Made by a program: the position numbers and the translations under genes
Shown here: positions 9,146 through 17,612 of the stretch, piece by piece
Numbering within the stretch: position 1 is the first letter of the stretch
How the letters are laid out: each line of letters opens with the position of its first letter
From: HGM11416 sp034104345
GTDB taxonomy: Bacteria; Bacillota; Clostridia; Christensenellales; Borkfalkiaceae
Direction: 5' to 3'
DNA: 64,000 nucleotides
NCBI GenBank assembly: GCA_034104345.1
Contig: JAXEDY010000030.1
Location: 1 to 64,000, forward strand
Notes under the pieces: generated by a model
The model's database searches: none
Told to the model about the DNA's origin: nothing
The model's input: only the letters and a program-made list of their open reading frames with translations

Positions 9146-9149
9146 ATAT

Positions 9150-9432
9150 AGGGATTCCAATCATTATCACTAATTATTTTTGCGGGTATAAATCGGTTTT
9201 TGCAAAGCCATAAACGTATGCCAAATACGATTTCGGTCGTTTGCCTTGCAAAAACCGTACCGCAAGCGGCGATTTCTTCTCCGCAAAAATGCTTAGCACC
9301 GAAAAGAGCGTGTTTTTTGATGATTTTCTGCGAGCGTGAACGAAGTTGTATTGACATACTACAAGCGAACGGTCGCGGAAAAGGGCTAAAAAGCCGCCTT
9401 TTCGGTATTTAGTGATGACGAATGGAATCCCT
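9150..9432. mobile_element. 283-bp MITE-like inverted-repeat element, copy 1
   Basis: The ends are imperfect inverted repeats of about 22 bp (AGGGATTCCAATCATTATCACT against AGGGATTCCATTCGTCATCACT read from the other end). A second copy of identical length lies at 57456-57738, with about nine differences by eye. No transposase is encoded. Both copies keep a 60-70 codon open frame on the minus strand, but it has no ribosome binding site. Here the outermost bases may be a TA duplication (TA-GGGATTCC ... GGAATCCC-TA); copy 2 lacks one. Probably moved by a transposase in trans. Confidence 0.75.
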
Positions 9433-9482
9433 ATGCTTTTTTTTCAGCCGGTTTCAACCAAAATTTTCAATTTAAAAAAGTC

Positions 9483-10340
9483 TTAATTCCGGTTTAAAAC
9501 TTCGAAATAGGTTTTTTTCATATATAGCGCGTCGGCGTCCTGATGCCCCGCGGATTCGCAAACTATTACGGGCTCTAACCTCAAATCGCATAGTGCTTCG
9601 GCAAACGGCAAAAATTCGGGGCCGTATGTTTCGTCGTCGAAATTAAGGTGGCGGATTTCGCCCTTGCCTGCGTATTGAATTTTAGAAAAATGCACGTGAA
9701 AGTGTTTCATTCTTTCATAGCCGAGTTTTTCTATCATATATTCGAGCCTTTGTTTAAAATCGCCCGAGGTTTTCAAACTGCCCTGCTCGCGCGCGTTTAC
9801 ATGCCCGAAATCGACGGTAGGAACGAAGATTTCATCGGTCAGGCAAAATTCCGTTATTTCTTCTATCGTTCCGATTTGCCCGAGTTTCCCCATGGTTTCG
9901 GGGCAATAAATCATATTCTGCGCGTTTTCGGCGTAAATTTTTTCTGCAAGCCGTTTAAAATTATCTTTCGCTCGGGTTACCGCCGTTTCGCGGTCATCCT
10001 TGCCCTGCGTTGCGGGGTGAAAAATCACCCTTTTGCCGCCCATAAGGTTAACGGCGCGCGCGCTTTGCAGAATATAACCGAAAGTTTTTTGTATCATTTC
10101 GTCGTCGGGATTGGAAAGATTAGTGTAATAAGGCGCGTGAACGCTTATCTCTATGCCTTCTTTTTCAAACGCGGCGCGAATCGAAAGCGCCTTTTCGTCG
10201 CCCATCAAAACGCCCCGCCCGAACGAATATTCAAAGCAGTCGAGCCCATAATTTTTAACCCATTCGGCGCTTTGTTCGCTCGTTTTTTTGCCTGCGGCGT
10301 AAAACTCTTCCGAATTGCCGCTCGGTCCGAATTTTATCAT
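9483..10340 (-). CDS. nfo: Endonuclease IV family AP endonuclease
   Basis: 285 residues, an AP endonuclease family 2 TIM barrel. Metal-binding family motifs are present: SVHAPYYTNL, IFHPATQG, YCPETMGK, VPTVDFGHVNARE, HFHVHFSKI and VIVCESAGHQDADA. Endonuclease IV cuts the backbone at abasic sites in base excision repair using zinc. AAGGAG precedes the ATG. It follows ribF on the same strand. The first residues (MIKFGPSGNSEEFYAAGKK) match the clostridial Nfo-like subfamily rather than the E. coli form, so the substrate range could differ. Confidence 0.88.
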   Translation of the reverse strand: MIKFGPSGNSEEFYAAGKKTSEQSAEWVKNYGLDCFEYSFGRGVLMGDEKALSIRAAFEKEGIEISVHAPYYTNLSNPDDEMIQKTFGYILQSARAVNLMGGKRVIFHPATQGKDDRETAVTRAKDNFKRLAEKIYAENAQNMIYCPETMGKLGQIGTIEEITEFCLTDEIFVPTVDFGHVNAREQGSLKTSGDFKQRLEYMIEKLGYERMKHFHVHFSKIQYAGKGEIRHLNFDDETYGPEFLPFAEALCDLRLEPVIVCESAGHQDADALYMKKTYFEVLNRN

Positions 10341-10394
10341 TTTTTCGCTCCTTTTTTTCGGATTGTTTGTTTAAAATTTATATGCAGGTTACAG

Positions 10395-11297
10395 TTATCG
10401 TTCTATCTTTTTTAAATCGCTTTTAAGTTGCGCTTTTAATTCGTCTACGCTCGAAAATTTTCGGTCGTCGCGCAAAAAATCGCAGAATTTAAGCGTGATT
10501 TCTTCGCCGTAAACATCGCCTGAAAAACCCGCAAAATAGGTTTCGATTATAAGTTTTTCAAAGCCGAAAGTGGGCGCGAACCCGAAATTGGTTATTCCGC
10601 GGTAAGTTTTTCCGTTTATATCCGCTTTTGTAGAATAAACGCCATGTTTAAGCGGGAATTTTTGTTCGTTTAAAAGCATGTTCGCCGTGGGAAAGCCGAT
10701 TTTTCTGCCTTCTTCGCGCCCGTGCACTACTTTTTCTTTTATAAAATATTCTTCGCCGAGCAAAAAATTCGCTTTTTTTACGTCGCCTTTTAAAAGTTCT
10801 TCTTTTATTCGCCTTGTGGATATTTTTTCACCCGCCGACGATAAAAAATCGACCGCTTCGAACGTAGAGCCGCGTCTGACGAAAAACTCTTTGGCGGTAT
10901 CGGCTTTGCCCGCCGCTTTATAACCGAACGAATAATCTTTGCCGCATAAAACGGCTTTCGGCGTAAAATCGCGGTTTAAGATATTTAAAAATTCGTTTGG
11001 CGCTATTTTTGCAAACTTTTCGTTAAAATGTGCGCGTATAACACCGTTAACGCCACATTCGCTGAAAATATCAAGGCGTTCTTCATAAGTAAAAACAAGC
11101 CCTTTTTTAACGGGCGAAACAGCCGAAAGGTCGCCGTCGAAAGTAAAAACCAAAAGCGGAAGATTAAGTTTTTTTGCAACGGCATAGCCGCGAGCAATAA
11201 GGGCGCGATGCCCCCGATGCACGCTGTCGAACCCGCCCAACACTATAACCGAGCCGCTGTTTTCGGTTTTGTCTTTATTGAATAAATATTCTTTCAT
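10395..11297 (-). CDS. ribF: Bifunctional riboflavin kinase / FAD synthetase
   Basis: 300 residues, full length. The N-terminal nucleotidyltransferase domain has VLGGFDSVHRGHRALI (HxGH-type) and the ISTRRIKEELLKGD segment; the C-terminal riboflavin kinase domain starts at about residue 180 with GREEGRKIGFPTAN. It converts riboflavin to FMN and FAD in the cytoplasm. It lies next to truB, as in the infB-rbfA-truB-ribF order of most Bacillota. No strong ribosome binding site is visible. Confidence 0.95.
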   Translation of the reverse strand: MKEYLFNKDKTENSGSVIVLGGFDSVHRGHRALIARGYAVAKKLNLPLLVFTFDGDLSAVSPVKKGLVFTYEERLDIFSECGVNGVIRAHFNEKFAKIAPNEFLNILNRDFTPKAVLCGKDYSFGYKAAGKADTAKEFFVRRGSTFEAVDFLSSAGEKISTRRIKEELLKGDVKKANFLLGEEYFIKEKVVHGREEGRKIGFPTANMLLNEQKFPLKHGVYSTKADINGKTYRGITNFGFAPTFGFEKLIIETYFAGFSGDVYGEEITLKFCDFLRDDRKFSSVDELKAQLKSDLKKIER

Positions 11298-11352
11298 TTC
11301 GGTTTTTATGTAAAATTTTACGCCTTGCCCGCAAGTTTTTTGTCCGTAAATT

Positions 11353-12237
11353 TTAACCGCGGACGTAAGGTTTTATAATCAATATTTTTTGCGAGATATG
11401 CCCTACGCCCCAAAACTCGTTTTCGCCGTTTTCGGTTTCGGCATAAACGAGATAATCTCCGTCGTTTTCGGCATACTCGTCGCGCAAGCCGTTCAAAAGT
11501 CTCGTCGCTTTTGCCTTATCGAGATAAAGTTTTGGGAAATCAAGAACTTCGTCGCTTTTTATAAGCAGTTCGCTTATATCTTTCGCGTTTTCTATCTGCT
11601 GCAACGTAACGCTGTTTTCTTTGGTAAAATATCCGCATGCAACGCGCTCGAGCCCCGTCATGGTGGCGTAACTTCCCGCCGCCCTGCCGATGTCGCGCGC
11701 AAGCGAGCGAATATACGTTCCGCCGCCGCATTCTATTTTAAAGCGGAAAATTCCGTTGTTGTTTTTTTCGCCACCGTCGTCGTCGCTTAAAACTTCAATC
11801 GAATAAACGGTAACTTCTTTGGGGTTAAGTTCTACCGCGATGCCCTTTCTGGCGAGTTTATAACTCTTTTTGCCGTCGACGCATTTTGCAGAAAACGCGG
11901 GCGGAACCTGCTGTATGTTCCCGCAAAAGTGGGGCAATAGATCGATTATCTCGGCTTTCGAAGGAATTTTGCCGCCCGTAAAAACGGGCTTTCCTTCTAA
12001 GTCTAAGGTATCGGTTTCGGTGCCGAAAGTAAATTCGGCTACGTAAACTTTTTTCTTGTCGAGCAAACAATCGAACAGCCTTGTCGCCTGACCTATACCC
12101 ACGGGCAAAATTCCGCAAGCCAAAGGATCGAGCGTGCCCATGTGCCCGCACTTAAATCCGAATTTTCGTTTTATTTTGTTTAAGCAGAACGCCGAACTCA
12201 TTTTTTTCGGCTTATATACGTTTATAAATCCGTTCAT
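11353..12237 (-). CDS. truB: tRNA pseudouridine(55) synthase TruB
   Basis: 294 residues. It starts with GFINVYKPKKMSS, carries the catalytic aspartate in GHMGTLDPLACGILPV, and has VYVAEFTFGTETDT and GTYIRSLARDIG. TruB makes pseudouridine 55 in the T-loop of tRNAs. A PUA-like C-terminal part follows residue 230. It sits between nrnA and ribF in the translation operon. Confidence 0.95.
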   Translation of the reverse strand: MNGFINVYKPKKMSSAFCLNKIKRKFGFKCGHMGTLDPLACGILPVGIGQATRLFDCLLDKKKVYVAEFTFGTETDTLDLEGKPVFTGGKIPSKAEIIDLLPHFCGNIQQVPPAFSAKCVDGKKSYKLARKGIAVELNPKEVTVYSIEVLSDDDGGEKNNNGIFRFKIECGGGTYIRSLARDIGRAAGSYATMTGLERVACGYFTKENSVTLQQIENAKDISELLIKSDEVLDFPKLYLDKAKATRLLNGLRDEYAENDGDYLVYAETENGENEFWGVGHISQKILIIKPYVRG

Positions 12238-12303
12238 CTTTCTGTTTATTATCGGCTTTAATATCGGGTAAACCCTTAAAGCGTTAAATAAGGCAATAAA
12301 ATA

Positions 12304-13278
12304 TCAAATATCCGAATTTACTTCGGTTGCCCTTATAAGTTTTTCGATAACTTCTTCGTAAGGTCCCGAAATTACGCAGCCGCTTGCCTGAATATGCCCG
12401 CCGCCGCCAAATTCGCCCGCAACTTTGTTAACGTTTACCTTACCTTTGCTGCGCAAGCTGATTTTATAAAGTTCCTTTTTGGTTTCGAGCAGCGAAAACG
12501 CAACTTCTACCCCTTCGATCGAAAGCGGAAAATCGACGAACCCTTCGGTAACTTCGTTACCTACGCCGTTTTTTGCAAGCAGTTCTTGCGTTATGGTAAT
12601 AAGCGCGATTTTTTCGTTATGATAAAAACGCATTTTATCCATAACGTCGATAAACAGCCGAGCGCGCTCTTTTTTCTGGTTTTTAAACATATAAAAGTTA
12701 ATTTTGTTTAAATCGCCGCCCGCGGCAACCATTTTTCCCGCATAAGTAAGCGCTTCGCAATCGGAGTTCGAATGTGAAAAGTTACCCGTGTCGGTAACTA
12801 TTCCGAGCAACAACGCTTCGGCAATTTTTTCGGTGATTGTAACGCCGAATTCTTCGAGTAGTTTGCCCACGTTTAAACAGTTCGCCGCGCAGTCGCGCAC
12901 GTAATATTCGCGCGTATAGCGGGTGTTTGAAACGTGGTGATCGATGCAGAAAGTGTTTTTGTTCGAGTTAAAAAGGCGTTCGGCGTTTCCGAGCATGTTT
13001 TCGCTTGCAACGTCGGTCGCGATGTGGCATGCATACGCGCCCGTAACCTTATCGGGCGTTAAAATGCGCTTGAAAAACGGCTCGAAATTATATTTTTCGG
13101 GAATAATTCCGTCGCAAACTACGTCGCATTTAATGCCTTTTTGTTCAAGCCCCAGGCAAAGTGCCATTGCGCTGCCGAGCGTGTCGCCGTCCGGGCGGGT
13201 ATGGCAAAATATAAGCGCGCTTTTGCAAAGCATTATATCCGCAGCAAGATTTTTTAAAGATTTTTCGTTTTCTGTCAT
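12304..13278 (-). CDS. nrnA: DHH/DHHA1 phosphoesterase, NrnA family
   Basis: 324 residues. The N-terminal DHH domain shows FCHTRPDGDTLGSAMAL and CIDHHVSNT; the C-terminal DHHA1 domain has GGGGHIQASGC. NrnA-type enzymes degrade nano-RNA and pAp, and some act on cyclic dinucleotide products. In place of the usual second aspartate motif there is ATDVASENMLG, a mild variant. It is 4 bp after rbfA, the normal Bacillota neighbour, and upstream of truB. Confidence 0.92.
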   Translation of the reverse strand: MTENEKSLKNLAADIMLCKSALIFCHTRPDGDTLGSAMALCLGLEQKGIKCDVVCDGIIPEKYNFEPFFKRILTPDKVTGAYACHIATDVASENMLGNAERLFNSNKNTFCIDHHVSNTRYTREYYVRDCAANCLNVGKLLEEFGVTITEKIAEALLLGIVTDTGNFSHSNSDCEALTYAGKMVAAGGDLNKINFYMFKNQKKERARLFIDVMDKMRFYHNEKIALITITQELLAKNGVGNEVTEGFVDFPLSIEGVEVAFSLLETKKELYKISLRSKGKVNVNKVAGEFGGGGHIQASGCVISGPYEEVIEKLIRATEVNSDI

Positions 13279-13282
13279 TTTT

Positions 13283-13681
13283 TTAATTTTCTTCGCTTTC
13301 AGCCTGTTTTTCGGCTTCTTCTTTAAGCCTTTCGCTGTAAGTAATTCCGCTTAAAATTTTATCGATTTTGTTGCCGTAAACTTCGCTTTGGTCGAGCAAA
13401 AAGGTAAATTCGGGCACGGTACGGATATGCATTTCGCGCGAGAGTTCGCGGCGCAGATACGCCGATTTTTGCTTGATCGCGTTAAAGGTCTGCTCTTTTG
13501 TCTGCTCGCTTCCCGAAAACACGCTTACGTAAACCTTAGCCTGCTTTAAATCGGCGGTGGTTTCTACCGCGGTAATCGAAAACATTTCGGATATAAGCGG
13601 ATCTTTAACTTTCGAAGTTAAAAGTTCGTATATTTGTTTTTTAAATTCGCTGTTAAGGCGTTTTTCACGTTTTTCTTTCAT
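13283..13681 (-). CDS. rbfA: Ribosome-binding factor A
   Basis: 132 residues. It has the RbfA KH-like fold: EKRLNSEFKKQIYELLTSKVKDP near the start, then ITAVETTADLKQAKVYVSV and the RTVPEFTFLLDQS segment. It assists maturation of the 30S subunit, acting on the 16S rRNA 5' end. GGGGGTG precedes the ATG. It begins a block rbfA-nrnA-truB-ribF-nfo, separated from infB by a 283-bp spacer with a terminator and a probable promoter. Confidence 0.94.
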   Translation of the reverse strand: MKEKREKRLNSEFKKQIYELLTSKVKDPLISEMFSITAVETTADLKQAKVYVSVFSGSEQTKEQTFNAIKQKSAYLRRELSREMHIRTVPEFTFLLDQSEVYGNKIDKILSGITYSERLKEEAEKQAESEEN

Positions 13682-13724
13682 AAATTCACCCCCGAAAGCG
13701 ACCTTTTGCCGCTTTTATAGTTTT

Positions 13725-13793
13725 CGCAACGATTATTAAAAGTATCGATGGTTATAAAGAATAAAAAATCGACCTCGTCAAATAATCGTTACG
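13725..13793. promoter_or_regulatory. Inverted repeat spanning a weak rbfA promoter
   Basis: Two 13-bp arms (CGCAACGATTATT at 13725-13737 and its near-complement at 13781-13793, one mismatch) are 43 nt apart. Between and overlapping them on the minus strand is TTGACG (13776-13781) followed after 17-18 bp by TTTATA/TTATAA. It could be an operator pair or an RNA hairpin in the rbfA leader. Confidence 0.4.
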
Positions 13794-13814
13794 CAAAATT
13801 TATTTGCATTTTAC

Positions 13815-13862
13815 AAAAAAGGCAAACCGAAACGCGTTTTTCGCCCGAATTTGCCTTTTGTT
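13815..13862 (-). terminator. Terminator after infB
   Basis: AAAGGCAAA pairs with TTTGCCTTT around a long loop on the minus strand, followed by a T run. It separates infB from the rbfA block. Confidence 0.7.
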
Positions 13863-13964
13863 TTCCGCCGATTTTCGCTGCCGAAAGCGGCGTTTGAATT
13901 TTAAAAATTTAAATTTTTTCAAGCGCTGAAATCGCTTACGTTAAAACCGTTTTTACAAAATAAA

Positions 13965-16898
13965 TCAGTCTTTGTTTTCGACCACGATATAACTTTCGAT
14001 AAAGTCTCCGACTTTAATGTCGTTGAATCCTTCGATAGAAATACCGCATTCGTAGCCTTGCGCAACTTCTTTAACTTCGTCTTTAAAGCGTTTAAGTTGC
14101 ATAACGTTTCCTTCACAGATCATTACGTCGTTGCGATAAATACGCAGTTTTGCCTGACGAACGATTTTGCCGTCGGTAACGTAGCAACCCGCAACTGTAC
14201 CTACGCCCGTAATTTTGAAGGTATCGCGCACTTCGGCTTTACCTGTGTATTGGTCGCTGAACTTGGGCGCGAGCATACCCTTCATTGCCTTTTTAACGTC
14301 TTCGATCGCTTCGTAAATTATGCGATAAAGCTTGATGTCGATATGCGAACGTTCCGCCAAGGTTTTCGCTTTTGCGTCGGGACGAACGTTGAACCCGATA
14401 ATAACGGCATTTGCCGAATCGGCAAGCATAACGTCGGTTTCGTTGATTGCGCCGACTGCCGCGTGCAACACGTTAACTTTAACTTCGTCGGTCGAAAGTT
14501 CGGTAAGCGATTGTTTAACCGCTTCGGCAGAACCCTGAACGTCGGCTTTAATAATAATGTTAAGGTTTTTAAGTTCGCCTTCGGAAATTTTCGAGAACAA
14601 GTCGTCAAGGCTGACTTTCGATTGCTGACGAATCATCATGTCGCGTTCTTTGTTCTTACGTTCCTGCGCGACGAGTTTCGAAAGTTTTTCCTGATCGACC
14701 GCGAAAATCGCGTCGCCTGCGTTAGGCACTTCTTCCAAGCCTAAAATCGAAACGGCAACCGACGGGCCCGCTTCTTTCACGTTTGCGCCCTTGTCGTTTA
14801 TCATGGCTCTTACCCTGCCTACGACCGTTCCGGCAACCACGTTGTCGCCGGTTCTTAACGTTCCGTTCTGAACGAGAACGGTCGCCATAGGACCTTTGCC
14901 CTTGTCGAGTTTGGCTTCGATAACCGTGCCGCGCGCCTTTCTTGCGGGATTTGCTTTAAGTTCGCGCATTTCGGCGATTAACAGCACCGATTCTAAAAGT
15001 TTATCGATTCCTGCTCCAGTTTTTGCGGATACGGGAATCATCATTACGTCGCCGCCCCAGTCTTCGACCAGCAAGCCTTGTTCTGAAAGCTGATTTCTTA
15101 ATCTGTCTAAATCGACGTGCGGTTTATCTATTTTGTTCGCCGCAACTATTATCGAAACGCCCGCAGCTTTCGCGTGGTTAATCGCTTCGATGGTCTGCGG
15201 CATTATGCCGTCGTCGGCGGCTACCACGATTATCGCAATATCGGTAACCTGTGCGCCGCGCGCGCGCATCGAAGTGAACGCCGCATGCCCCGGGGTATCG
15301 ATAAACGTAATCTTGTTTCCGTTTACGTCTACCGAATAAGCGCCGATGTGCTGGGTTATGCCGCCCGCTTCGCCGTCGGCTACGTTCGCGCTTCTTATCT
15401 TATCGAGAAGCGAAGTTTTGCCGTGGTCGACGTGCCCCATAACTGTAACGATGGGCGGACGTTTAACGAGAAGCGATTCGTCGTCCTTTTCTTCGTTAAA
15501 GCCTTCGTTCATAAGTTCTTCGGCGCTCTTTTCGAGTTTAAGTTCTACTTCGATGCCTAAATCGGCAGCCAGAAACGCCGCGGTATCGTAATCGAGCGAA
15601 TCGTTTATAGTTTTCGAAATACCTTCTTTAAACAGGCGCTTCGAAATTTCAACCGCCGAAATGCCGAACTTTTCAGAAAGTTCTTTGATAGGCGTAAGTT
15701 CTTTGGTTAAAACCGCTTTTTCTATCTTGATGTAGTTCGCCTGTTCTTCTTTTTTCTGCGTTTTTGGTTTACGCAGTTTTCTGTAACCGGTTTTGTTTTC
15801 GTCGAAATCGGCAACGGTAAGTTCTTTTATGTGCGCGCGTTTGTTAAGCGGACTTAACGGATTGCGCTTTTCTTCGTATTTGTCGTTTTTCTTTTTAACG
15901 GGTTTGTTGTCCTTAGGCGGAATAAACTCGATTTCTTGTGGTCTGCGCGCGCCCGATCCGGGTTTTGCACCGAATCCCGTTCCCGTGCCGAAAGGTTTCT
16001 GCCCGAACGGTCTGCCCGTTCCGGTTGTTCCCGAGCCGGCAGGATTATAAGGTCTGTCGCCGCGCGGCGGGCGTTGCCCCGCGGCGCCCGCAGGTCTTTC
16101 TCCGCGTTCGTTTTTGAATATGCGCTTTCCGTCGGGCGTATATTCGCGTTGCGGCTTGGTAGGATCAGCCTTTTTTACTATAAAACTTAAAATCGATTTT
16201 TTAGGCGGTTCGGCAGGTTTTTCTGCCGCTTTTGTTTCTTCCGCTTTAACCTCTTCGGTTTTTTCGGTTTGCTTTGCTTCGGGTTTTTCCGCCCTTACGG
16301 ATTCGTCGACTTTTGCCGTCGCTTTTTTATCCGAAACAGCCGCTTTTTCGGCGGTAGTTTCTTCCGCCTTTACCGTTTTTTCGGTTTTTTCAACCTTTTC
16401 AAACTTTTCCGTTTTTACTTTAGAGGGCGCGGTCTTTTCGGCTTCGACGCTTATCTCGGCATTTTCGCTTTCTGCCTTTTTAAGCGATTTTTTGGCGGGT
16501 TTAACTTCTTTCGTTTTTTCGATAGTTTCCGCTTTTACTTCGTCAACGTTTTCGGCAGGTTTTTCCGCTTTTATATCGCCAACAATAACTTCGGTGCTTT
16601 CGCTTTCGACCTTTTTGCGCGATTTTTTGGCGGGTTTAACTTCTTCCGCCTTTTCGTCGAGGGGCATACCTGCAGATATATCTGCGCCTGCTTCTTTTTC
16701 GGCAACTTCGGCATCCGAAAGTTCCGCCGCTCTTTGGGCGGCTTCGAATTCGGCTTGCTTTTCGCCGAGTTTTTTCATAACCAAACCCGCTTTTGCCTGC
16801 GATTGTTTGATTTGTTCGAGCAGTTTGTCAAGATTGCCTTCTTTTAAAATCTGACCGAGCGCTTTGATGTTTTTGGTGTTGTCCTGTCTTTCTTCCAT
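13965..16898 (-). CDS. infB: Translation initiation factor IF-2
   Basis: 977 residues. A long low-complexity N-terminal extension (to about residue 330) is rich in K, E, A and V repeats, then G/R/P. Next comes the IF-2 N-domain (KELTPIKELSEKFGIS) and the GTPase: GHVDHGKTSLLDKI, DTPGHAAFTSMRARG, NKID. Domain II and the C-terminal fMet-tRNA-binding domain follow (AQGYECGISIEGFNDIKVGD). IF-2 places initiator tRNA on the 30S subunit and promotes subunit joining. The gene begins 1 bp after ylxQ, in the order rimP-nusA-ylxR-ylxQ-infB. Many long opposite-strand frames here only mirror the biased codons of the repeat region. Confidence 0.97.
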   Translation of the reverse strand: MEERQDNTKNIKALGQILKEGNLDKLLEQIKQSQAKAGLVMKKLGEKQAEFEAAQRAAELSDAEVAEKEAGADISAGMPLDEKAEEVKPAKKSRKKVESESTEVIVGDIKAEKPAENVDEVKAETIEKTKEVKPAKKSLKKAESENAEISVEAEKTAPSKVKTEKFEKVEKTEKTVKAEETTAEKAAVSDKKATAKVDESVRAEKPEAKQTEKTEEVKAEETKAAEKPAEPPKKSILSFIVKKADPTKPQREYTPDGKRIFKNERGERPAGAAGQRPPRGDRPYNPAGSGTTGTGRPFGQKPFGTGTGFGAKPGSGARRPQEIEFIPPKDNKPVKKKNDKYEEKRNPLSPLNKRAHIKELTVADFDENKTGYRKLRKPKTQKKEEQANYIKIEKAVLTKELTPIKELSEKFGISAVEISKRLFKEGISKTINDSLDYDTAAFLAADLGIEVELKLEKSAEELMNEGFNEEKDDESLLVKRPPIVTVMGHVDHGKTSLLDKIRSANVADGEAGGITQHIGAYSVDVNGNKITFIDTPGHAAFTSMRARGAQVTDIAIIVVAADDGIMPQTIEAINHAKAAGVSIIVAANKIDKPHVDLDRLRNQLSEQGLLVEDWGGDVMMIPVSAKTGAGIDKLLESVLLIAEMRELKANPARKARGTVIEAKLDKGKGPMATVLVQNGTLRTGDNVVAGTVVGRVRAMINDKGANVKEAGPSVAVSILGLEEVPNAGDAIFAVDQEKLSKLVAQERKNKERDMMIRQQSKVSLDDLFSKISEGELKNLNIIIKADVQGSAEAVKQSLTELSTDEVKVNVLHAAVGAINETDVMLADSANAVIIGFNVRPDAKAKTLAERSHIDIKLYRIIYEAIEDVKKAMKGMLAPKFSDQYTGKAEVRDTFKITGVGTVAGCYVTDGKIVRQAKLRIYRNDVMICEGNVMQLKRFKDEVKEVAQGYECGISIEGFNDIKVGDFIESYIVVENKD

Positions 16899-16899
16899 G

Positions 16900-17226
16900 T
16901 TAGCGAACGTTGCCTCCAGAAATAACGGAAAAATTTTCGTTTAAGTTATTTAATATTGCCGCCGCCAGATTCCGGTCGGTAACCGCGGCAATTTTGCAGT
17001 TGAGTTTGCCCGTAAGGTCTTCAAGCGGAATTTTGCTTTCGACAAGCGGACATTTAAGTTTATTCGATATTTTTTGCGCGTCGCTTTTCGCGTTTTTACC
17101 CGCACACGCGCAAATTATGATAAGAAATGCTTTTTTAAGGCGGGTAACCGAATCGCTTCCCGTTATTAAATCGCGTTTTTTAATGGCGAACCCGATATAG
17201 GTTTCTACTTTACTTCTTTCCGTCAA
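16900..17226 (-). CDS. ylxQ: L7Ae-family RNA-binding protein YlxQ
   Basis: 108 residues with the L7Ae/L30e kink-turn binding fold: IGFAIKKRDLITGSDSV, AFLIIICACAGKNAKSD and CKIAAVTDRNLAAAIL. Its exact role in Bacillota is unsettled; related YbxF binds kink-turns. It overlaps the end of ylxR by 17 bp and abuts infB, so the three are translationally linked. Confidence 0.85.
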   Translation of the reverse strand: MTERSKVETYIGFAIKKRDLITGSDSVTRLKKAFLIIICACAGKNAKSDAQKISNKLKCPLVESKIPLEDLTGKLNCKIAAVTDRNLAAAILNNLNENFSVISGGNVR

Positions 17227-17488
17227 AAGCAGCCTCCGCCATATCGCAAATTTCGTCGTAAACGCCGCTTAAAACTTCGGTTTTAAACGCGCGCGAAAGC
17301 GCCTTTGATTTTTTAAGTTTTTTCAAACATTCAGCGTTTGCGCAAACGTAAGCGCCGCGCCCGTCTTTTTTACCGCTTAAATCGAGTTCGATTTTGCCGT
17401 CGGGCGTTTTCACAACGCGCAAAAGTTCGTTTTTTTCCGCCTTGCGCCTGCAACAAATGCACGTGCGCACGGGCCGTTTTAAATCCAT
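17210..17488 (-). CDS. rnpM: YlxR/RnpM RNA-binding protein
   Basis: 92 residues. It has the DUF448 signature PVRTCICCRRKAEKNELLRVV followed by LDLSGKKDGRGAYVC and CLKKLKKSKALSRAF. B. subtilis RnpM (YlxR) binds and inhibits RNase P and also affects transcription of metabolism genes; transfer of that role here is inference. It lies between nusA and ylxQ as usual. Confidence 0.9.
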   Translation of the reverse strand: MDLKRPVRTCICCRRKAEKNELLRVVKTPDGKIELDLSGKKDGRGAYVCANAECLKKLKKSKALSRAFKTEVLSGVYDEICDMAEAAFDGKK

Positions 17489-17612
17489 TTTAACCCTCGC
17501 CCGATTTTTGTGATGTTTTTATTTTTTTACTTTTTGACCGCATGCCGCTTTTATCGGCATAACGCGGATTTTTGTTTATCCGCCGCGGGTTATCGGTCGC
17601 TTGCCGCGGATA

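Noticed and set aside
8962..9357. 131-codon frame on the minus strand, partly shared with 57451-57663
   Set aside because: It lies mostly inside the 283-bp element, has no ribosome binding site, and its similarity between copies follows from the DNA identity; treated as non-coding.
16114..16854. 246-codon plus-strand frame, rich in S, F and A
   Set aside because: Shadow of the low-complexity N-terminal region of infB on the minus strand.
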